A program made the translations under genes and the position numbers. The notes beneath the pieces were generated by a model that saw only the letters and a program-made list of their open reading frames with translations, ran no database searches and was not told the origin of the DNA. From assembly GCA_026122915.1 (NCBI GenBank), contig JAGIXO010000008.1, positions 1 to 28,172 of the forward strand: a DNA stretch of 28,172 nt, written 5' to 3'. This DNA comes from Candidatus Electronema nielsenii. Its GTDB lineage: Bacteria > Desulfobacterota > Desulfobulbia > Desulfobulbales > Desulfobulbaceae. Below are positions 23,796 to 28,172 of this stretch, one piece after another (position 1 is the stretch's first letter; the number at the start of each line of letters is the position of its first letter).

Positions 23796-24491
23796 ATGAC
23801 GCTGAACTTGAACGACATAAGCACTTTTGATTACATCATCGCAGGTATCCTTACCCTCTTCTTGTTGCGCGGCCTTTGCATCGGCTTTGTTCGCCAATTA
23901 GCTGCCACCGCTGCCTTGGTGGGCAGTTATTGGCTGGCAGGGGAATATGTAGGCCAAGTCATGCCTTATGTAGAGGGATTTATCGACCGGCCCGGCGCGG
24001 TCTTTTTGGTCAGCTTTGGCAGCCTATTTCTTCTTTCCGCTTTGGTTTTCACCCTCATTGGCAGTCTGCTGCACAAGGTGCTGGAAGTCAGCTTGCTCGG
24101 TTGGGCAAATCGAGTTGCTGGTGGTTTGCTGGGCGTGGCACGAGGCGGATTGGTCACGGTATTGCTGTTCATGCTGCTTGCTGCCGTATTACCTGCCGCG
24201 CATCCGCTGTTTGAAGGTTCGCTCACCGTGCCTTATTTGGGCCAAGGAGCGGAAATTATCCGCCAATTCATCCGTAATGTCAGTGTTCGCGATGACCTCA
24301 AGCCAAGGCCACCAGAAAAAATCAAAGATGAGCAAGAGCAAAAGAAGCCCGGCAAAGAACAGCTGCCCGTTGATGGCGAAAAAGTGAAGCCGGTAACAAT
24401 CCCTGATGAGACCGAACCGCAGTCCATGCCGGTACAGCAAGAAGAAATCAACGACGAACGCAGCGAAGAGACTGGCACTGCACCGCGTTAG
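23796..24491 (+). CDS. CvpA family membrane protein
   Basis: A 231-residue protein with four hydrophobic segments (about 12-30, 32-55, 68-92 and 105-135) carrying the CvpA pattern DYIIAGILTLFLLRGLCIGF and GWANRVAGGLLGVARG. A long charged, proline-rich cytoplasmic tail (about 165-231) is poor in structure. CvpA homologues affect colicin V export and envelope integrity in enterobacteria; the exact activity is unknown. ATG 23796 is supported by GAGGTGA five bases upstream; the longer TTG start is rejected. It is divergent from the phosphopantetheinyl transferase and ends stop-on-stop (TTAG) with the opposing small membrane protein. Confidence 0.85.
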   Translation: MTLNLNDISTFDYIIAGILTLFLLRGLCIGFVRQLAATAALVGSYWLAGEYVGQVMPYVEGFIDRPGAVFLVSFGSLFLLSALVFTLIGSLLHKVLEVSLLGWANRVAGGLLGVARGGLVTVLLFMLLAAVLPAAHPLFEGSLTVPYLGQGAEIIRQFIRNVSVRDDLKPRPPEKIKDEQEQKKPGKEQLPVDGEKVKPVTIPDETEPQSMPVQQEEINDERSEETGTAPR

Positions 24492-25012
24492 TCATCAAGC
24501 AAGGCAGCGGCGATATCGGCCTGCGTCAGCAACCACTCGCCGTTTTCCTTCTTGAGTGCCAATTTAACCGGTGCTGTAATTTCTGCCGGAGCTTGTTGAT
24601 TAACCTGCTTCCGTAGCAAAACTTTGCTCTGTACCGATGCCTCGCCTTTGCCGGGAAAATCGATATCCATCTCTTCAAAGGTGACAGCTATCATCTCGTA
24701 GCGGTCGCGGTAGTGCATCAAATACATGATCGCCAAGTCTTTTTCTACAGATTCAGTGCGGTTACGTTCAGGAATAACCAAGGTGCAGTTATCCGCTAGC
24801 ACCGCCTTTACGTCCCGCATTTTAAGAGCAGTTTCCATAGTGCTTTCTTGTCGATTCTCTTTGCCCACATCCCAAGACAGGCCGATGAGCTGGCGTTTGA
24901 TCACCTGCGTGTCAGAAAAATACCAGAAAAGCCAGCTGACCAGAACAAGGGCCAACGCTGCGCCGATAACCGGATATTTATGCTGCACAAGCGTTTCTTT
25001 GGATAACACCAT
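24488..25012 (-). CDS. Membrane-anchored NTF2-like hypothetical protein
   Basis: A 174-residue protein with one N-terminal membrane anchor (about residues 14-33, VIGAALALVLVSWLFWYF) and a roughly 140-residue soluble domain outside. The order of helices and strands, ending KKENGEWLLTQADI, resembles NTF2/SnoaL-like folds. That resemblance is by pattern only, and I do not recognise a named family. ATG 25012 has GGGAG eight bases upstream. A GTG at 25051 would add 13 residues but overlaps the palindrome at 25044-25064, so the ATG is preferred. It is divergent from the phosphogluconolactonase operon and shares overlapping stop codons with cvpA. Confidence 0.65.
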   Translation of the reverse strand: MVLSKETLVQHKYPVIGAALALVLVSWLFWYFSDTQVIKRQLIGLSWDVGKENRQESTMETALKMRDVKAVLADNCTLVIPERNRTESVEKDLAIMYLMHYRDRYEMIAVTFEEMDIDFPGKGEASVQSKVLLRKQVNQQAPAEITAPVKLALKKENGEWLLTQADIAAALLDD

Positions 25013-25043
25013 GAGTTTGTCTCCCAAGACAGATTTAATCTTA

Positions 25044-25064
25044 CTGAACACTGTACCTGTTCAG
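25044..25064. promoter_or_regulatory. 21-bp palindrome, possible operator
   Basis: Perfect 7-base arms CTGAACA (25044-25050) and TGTTCAG (25058-25064), separated by seven bases, in the 100-bp gap between two divergent genes. Its position fits an operator controlling one or both. I could not match it to a known regulator site; it is not the standard LexA box. Confidence 0.4.
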
Positions 25065-25112
25065 TCCGGCAGCTGCAACGGCTGAGGCAAAAATTTAGAG
25101 GAGCAAAAAGAG

Positions 25113-25805
25113 ATGGAACTGCGCACCTTCCCTGACCGGCAGACCTTAGTCAATGAGCTGGCGGAGCATATTGCTGCTGCCTTGAACACGGATATAGCCG
25201 AGCGTGGCCGAGCCAGTTTGGTCGTATCCGGCGGATCTACGCCAGTACCCCTGTTTGAGCGGTTGTCTACGAGAGAACTTCCTTGGCAGAAGGTGGTGAT
25301 CACCTTGGCCGATGAACGCTGGGTTGAGCCAACTTCTTCGGATTCCAACGAAGCCTTAGTCCGACGGCATCTGTTGCAACATAGGGCTATTGATGCTATC
25401 TTTGTCGGTTTGAAAAATGCGGCGGCAACAGCGGAGGAAGGCGAGGCAAAGTGCGAAGACCGCTTGAATGACATACCCCAGCCCTTTACGGTAGTCATTC
25501 TTGGCATGGGCAATGACGGCCACACCGCGTCGCTTTTTCCTTGCGCGGTCGCTCAATTCCATGCTACGGACATGCACTGCGGTAAACTTTGCACGGAAGT
25601 CAGCCCACAGACCGCGCCCCACGAGCGAATGAGCCTAACTCTTCCTGCAATACTTTCAGCGAAAGAAATTCTTCTGCACATCACCGGCCCAGACAAGAAG
25701 GCTGTATTAGAAAAAGCGTTAGCCGATGGCCCAGCTGAGACAATGCCGATTCGCTTTATCCTCCGCCAGCAGGCTGTACCGGTGCTTGTGTATTGGGCAG
25801 CGTGA
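25113..25805 (+). CDS. pgl: 6-phosphogluconolactonase (DevB/Pgl type)
   Basis: A 230-residue enzyme that hydrolyses 6-phosphogluconolactone to 6-phosphogluconate in the oxidative pentose phosphate pathway. The signatures are VVSGGSTP, LADERWVEP, the phosphate/metal loop ILGMGNDGHTASLFP, and MSLTLPAIL near the C-terminus. The length is typical of the cytosolic DevB/SOL type. ATG 25113 has GAGGAG nine bases upstream. Neither zwf nor gnd is adjacent; instead it leads the fatty-acid gene cluster. One plausible link, inferred only, is NADPH supply for FabG-type reduction. Confidence 0.93.
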   Translation: MELRTFPDRQTLVNELAEHIAAALNTDIAERGRASLVVSGGSTPVPLFERLSTRELPWQKVVITLADERWVEPTSSDSNEALVRRHLLQHRAIDAIFVGLKNAAATAEEGEAKCEDRLNDIPQPFTVVILGMGNDGHTASLFPCAVAQFHATDMHCGKLCTEVSPQTAPHERMSLTLPAILSAKEILLHITGPDKKAVLEKALADGPAETMPIRFILRQQAVPVLVYWAA

Positions 25806-25843
25806 AGAATCTTTCTGTAAAAACATTAACGTTGGAATCACCA

Positions 25844-26584
25844 TTGAACACCTTCACCAATCAAAAAGCCATCATCACCGGCGCGACCAAAGGCATAGGC
25901 AAAGCAGTTGCCGAAGCTCTTTTGGCCCAAGGCGCAACCGTGCTTGGCCTCTACAGCGGCGATGAGGCCGCAGCTTCGGCCTTTGCCGCCGCGCATTCCG
26001 AAGCGGGCGAGCGTTTGCGACTACATAAAGTGGATGTCAGTGATTGCAAGGCCGTGGAAGCCTTCTGCCGCGAGACCGAGGCGCAATTCGACACCATAGA
26101 TATCCTCGTCAACAACGCAGGCATCCGCCGCGACGCAGTGCTGGCCATGATGCGGCAGGAGGACTGGCAGCGCGTCTTGGATGTCAACCTCACCGGCGGC
26201 TACAACATGTGCCGCTTCGCCCTGCCGCTGATGCTGAAGCAGAAATACGGGCGGATCATCTTCATCACCTCGCCGATTGGCCATCTCGGTTTTGCCGGGC
26301 AGGCCAATTACGCCGCTTCCAAGGCCGGGCAGGTCGCGCTGATGAAATCGCTCTCGAAAGAAGTGGCGAAGCGGAAGATCACGGTCAACTGTGTCTCGCC
26401 CGGCTTTATCAGCACGGATTTCATTGACGACCTTTCCGAGGAGCAGGTGAAGGAATACAAGAAACTGGTGCCAGCGGCCCGTTTTGGCACGCCGGAAGAA
26501 GTAGCGGACGCGGTGCTTTTCTTGGCCGGGAAAAACGCCGCCTACATCAACGGCTCGGTTTTGGAAATAACCGGAGGACTGTAA
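25844..26584 (+). CDS. fabG: 3-oxoacyl-ACP reductase FabG-like (SDR)
   Basis: A 246-residue short-chain dehydrogenase of FabG length. Motifs are the cofactor loop TGATKGIG (12-19), NNAG (90-93), Ser143 in ITSPIGHLG and YAASK with Tyr156 and Lys160, then CVSPGFI. It reduces 3-oxoacyl-ACP with NADPH in fatty-acid elongation. The start is uncertain. TTG 25844 gives the normal N-terminus (NTFTNQKAIITG) with GGAA six bases upstream. GTG 25802 would overlap the pgl stop as GTGA and add 14 residues. It is followed immediately by the FabZ-like gene. From here to 27822 the sequence is visibly richer in G+C, with many C/G-ending codons, than pgl. Confidence 0.87.
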   Translation: MNTFTNQKAIITGATKGIGKAVAEALLAQGATVLGLYSGDEAAASAFAAAHSEAGERLRLHKVDVSDCKAVEAFCRETEAQFDTIDILVNNAGIRRDAVLAMMRQEDWQRVLDVNLTGGYNMCRFALPLMLKQKYGRIIFITSPIGHLGFAGQANYAASKAGQVALMKSLSKEVAKRKITVNCVSPGFISTDFIDDLSEEQVKEYKKLVPAARFGTPEEVADAVLFLAGKNAAYINGSVLEITGGL

Positions 26585-27022
26585 TTGGACAGGGACTTTA
26601 TCACGGCGCGGATTCCGCATCGCCCGCCCTTTCTTTGGCTTGACCGAGTGCTGGAGCTGACCGAGAGCGCAATCCGGGCGGAAACAACGGTGTCTGCTGA
26701 GTTGGATGTCTTCAAAGGCCATTATCCCGACTATCCGATCATGCCCGGTGTGCTGCTCTGCGAGGCAGTCTTTCAGGCCGGTGCCTTGCTGATCGCAGAA
26801 ACGCTGCGCGGCAAGCAGGATTTGCATGGTGTGCCCGTGTTAACCCGGATTCTTGGCGCGAAGTTCAAGCGGGAAGTGCGGCCCGGCGATCTGATTGAAA
26901 TCACGGCGGCCTTGAAAGAGCAGGTCGGCCCGGCGTGGTTTCTCAAAGGCAGTGTGCAGGTCGACGGCAAGACGGCGGTGCAGGTGGAATTCGCCTGCGC
27001 CTTGAAAGGAGGAGCTGCGTGA
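26585..27022 (+). CDS. fabZ: 3-hydroxyacyl-ACP dehydratase FabZ-like
   Basis: A 145-residue hot-dog-fold dehydratase. IPHRPPFLWLDRV is the FabZ N-terminal motif, and FKGHYPDYPIMPGVLLCEA holds catalytic His46 and Glu60. It converts 3-hydroxyacyl-ACP to trans-2-enoyl-ACP. It starts with TTG at 26585, directly after the fabG TAA and preceded by GGAGGA at optimal distance, so the rare start codon is well supported. Its stop overlaps the next ATG as TGATG, making fabG-fabZ-fabI one coupled unit. Confidence 0.9.
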   Translation: MDRDFITARIPHRPPFLWLDRVLELTESAIRAETTVSAELDVFKGHYPDYPIMPGVLLCEAVFQAGALLIAETLRGKQDLHGVPVLTRILGAKFKREVRPGDLIEITAALKEQVGPAWFLKGSVQVDGKTAVQVEFACALKGGAA

Positions 27023-27822
27023 TGGATTTTCTCAAGCTGGCAGGTAAAAAGGTCGTCGTCTTTGGCTTGGCGAACAAGAAATCAGTGGCCTGCGCGGTTG
27101 GCAAAGCACTGCTTGAAGCCGAGGCAGAAGTGATTCATGTGGTGCGCAGCGAGGAACGTGCCGCAACGTGCCGCAAGCTCTTTCCGGCCAGCCCGGTTTT
27201 CTGCTGCGACGTGGAGGACGAGGCGAACATCATCCGGGTGCGGGACGAAATCGCCGCCCAAGTCGGCGGGCCGATTGCGGGCATCGTTCATTCCATTGCC
27301 TTTGCCAATTACTCCGAGGGAATGCAGCCCTTTCACGCTACGGTGAAGCGCGACTTCCTGCAAGCGATGGACATCTCCTGCTTTGCCTTCATCGCCATTG
27401 CCAATCACTTCAAAGAGCTGCTCGATCCCGACGGCGCGATGGTGACGATCTCCATTTCCACCACCCGCATGGCCTCAGAGAACTACGGCTACATGGCCCC
27501 GGTCAAGGCGGCCTTGGATTCCTCGCTCTGCTTTCTCGCCAAATCCTTCTCAGCCTTCTCGCGGGTGCGCTTCAACGCGGTCGGGGCCAGCCTGCTCAAA
27601 ACCTCGGCCTCAGCAGGCATACCCGGCTACATTGACTCCTACATCTTTGCCGAGCAGATCATTCCCCGCAAGCAAGCTCTGCGCACCGAGGAGGTGGCCG
27701 ATGCCGCCGCCTTCCTGCTTTCGCCGCGCTCTTCCGGCATCAACGGCCAAACCATCGTGGTTGACGCAGGCATGAGCTTCAATTATTTCGACAAGGATCT
27801 TATCAGCAAGGCGGTGCGCTGA
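27022..27822 (+). CDS. fabI: Enoyl-ACP reductase FabI-like
   Basis: A 266-residue divergent SDR of FabI length. It has the FabI-type nucleotide loop FGLANKKSVA in place of TGxxxGxG, then VHSIAFAN, and the Tyr-x6-Lys pair Tyr155/Lys162 in YGYMAPVKAAL. VDAGMSFNYF is near the end. This reductase would complete the elongation cycle after FabG and FabZ. The other active-site tyrosine of E. coli FabI (Tyr146) aligns by eye with a non-tyrosine in ISISTTR, so activity or inhibitor response may differ. ATG 27022 overlaps the fabZ stop (TGATG), with AGGAGG eight bases upstream. Confidence 0.85.
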   Translation: MDFLKLAGKKVVVFGLANKKSVACAVGKALLEAEAEVIHVVRSEERAATCRKLFPASPVFCCDVEDEANIIRVRDEIAAQVGGPIAGIVHSIAFANYSEGMQPFHATVKRDFLQAMDISCFAFIAIANHFKELLDPDGAMVTISISTTRMASENYGYMAPVKAALDSSLCFLAKSFSAFSRVRFNAVGASLLKTSASAGIPGYIDSYIFAEQIIPRKQALRTEEVADAAAFLLSPRSSGINGQTIVVDAGMSFNYFDKDLISKAVR

Positions 27823-28085
27823 TGGCAATCAAGCAGCTCAATCCCTTTACTCGCGCCGTTCTAATGGCAAAACATGCTTGGGCTGTGTTTCGGGCCAAGG
27901 AAACCCCGCGTTATGTCAAGCTGATCTTGGGGCTTGGCCTGTTCTACATTGTCTCGCCGTGGGATATCATCCCAGAATGGCTGCCGGTCATCGGTGTGCT
28001 GGATGATTTAACCTTGGCTGCGCTGCTGATCTCGTGGGCAAGTGGGTTTAAGGTGGATGGGGAAGGAAATTCTAAGGATAAATAG
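27822..28085 (+). CDS. DUF1232 (YkvA-like) small membrane protein
   Basis: An 87-residue protein with a hydrophobic segment about 32-50 and the DUF1232 signature SPWDIIPEWLPVIGVLDDL, then a second weak hydrophobic stretch and a charged tail. The family has no firm function; members are often small membrane proteins near envelope or lipid genes. ATG 27822 overlaps the fabI stop as TGATG, so it is the last coupled gene of the operon. The 87 bases after it hold only weak hairpins and no convincing terminator. Confidence 0.85.
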   Translation: MAIKQLNPFTRAVLMAKHAWAVFRAKETPRYVKLILGLGLFYIVSPWDIIPEWLPVIGVLDDLTLAALLISWASGFKVDGEGNSKDK

Positions 28086-28172
28086 TTGCGGCGCAATATT
28101 CTTATCATGCTAATAAGGCTGAATTGCAATGCAAGGCACCATATCGAAAACAGAAAATGACCGTCTCGCAAA

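Noticed and set aside
25044..25064. LexA (SOS) box
   Set aside because: The dyad is CTGAACA-N7-TGTTCAG; it fits neither the E. coli CTG-N10-CAG spacing nor the Gram-positive GAAC-N4-GTTC spacing, and no SOS gene adjoins it.
4706..28143. ATGGTGCCTTG at 4706-4716 matches the reverse complement of 28133-28143, with a GCAATGCAAT-like sequence near each
   Set aside because: An 11-base match is expected many times by chance in 28 kb on both strands, and the spacing of the second part differs; not enough to call a repeat element.
28086..28172. Terminator after the DUF1232 gene
   Set aside because: CTTAT/ATAAG and TTGCA/TGCAA are short and not followed by a T run; the real end may lie beyond the window.

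Overview
The window is a compact chromosomal stretch of 25 protein-coding genes, most of them complete and many overlapping by a few bases. It looks like an anaerobic Desulfobacterota-type bacterium, plausibly of the Desulfobulbales. The grounds are a corrinoid protein/UroD-type methyltransferase pair, cysteine-bearing PAS kinases, a c-heme sensor kinase, a DUF2868/DUF3482 pair and mid-50s G+C judged by eye. No rRNA or other marker gene is present, so this placement is an inference. No tRNA, rRNA, CRISPR array, insertion sequence or prophage gene was found.

Layout. Bases 35-4646 (minus) hold a large hybrid histidine kinase followed by a TMEM43-family membrane protein. A divergent intergenic region carries two tandem sigma70-like promoters reading right into a tightly overlapped four-gene operon (4907-10219, plus). 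Its genes encode a B12-binding corrinoid protein, a UroD-family methyltransferase-like protein, a soluble histidine kinase with a DUF1638-like N-terminus, and a receiver-PAS-histidine kinase. This operon ends stop-on-stop against a minus-strand hybrid kinase with a CxxCH heme motif (10216-12852). Four sensor kinases thus lie within 12.9 kb, and none carries a recognisable DNA-binding output. The corrinoid operon is the best candidate for an undescribed system: a corrinoid/methyl-transfer module apparently wired to a phosphorelay.

Bases 13124-14551 encode an unusual fusion of a methylglyoxal-synthase-like (CarB-type allosteric) domain with a cytosine-deaminase-like amidohydrolase, preceded by a TPR protein. 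Bases 16184-17883 (minus) form an efp - kefG-like - HsdR_N-like operon, divergent from a YfcE-type phosphodiesterase. Bases 18610-21592 (minus) carry the GTPase/DUF3482 and DUF2868 pair behind a strong predicted promoter and an upstream terminator. Bases 21763-23732 (minus) encode a predicted outer-membrane beta-barrel protein and a 4'-phosphopantetheinyl transferase. CvpA and a small membrane-anchored NTF2-like protein converge at 24488-24491. The right end (25113-28085, plus) is an operon of 6-phosphogluconolactonase, FabG-, FabZ- and FabI-like fatty-acid synthesis enzymes and a DUF1232 membrane protein. The phosphopantetheinyl transferase nearby could activate the acyl carrier protein these enzymes use.

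Several start sites differ from the longest open frame. They were chosen from ribosome-binding sites, overlaps with upstream stops, promoter position and family length. GTG or TTG starts are inferred for the second kinase of the corrinoid operon, the TPR protein, FabG and FabZ.
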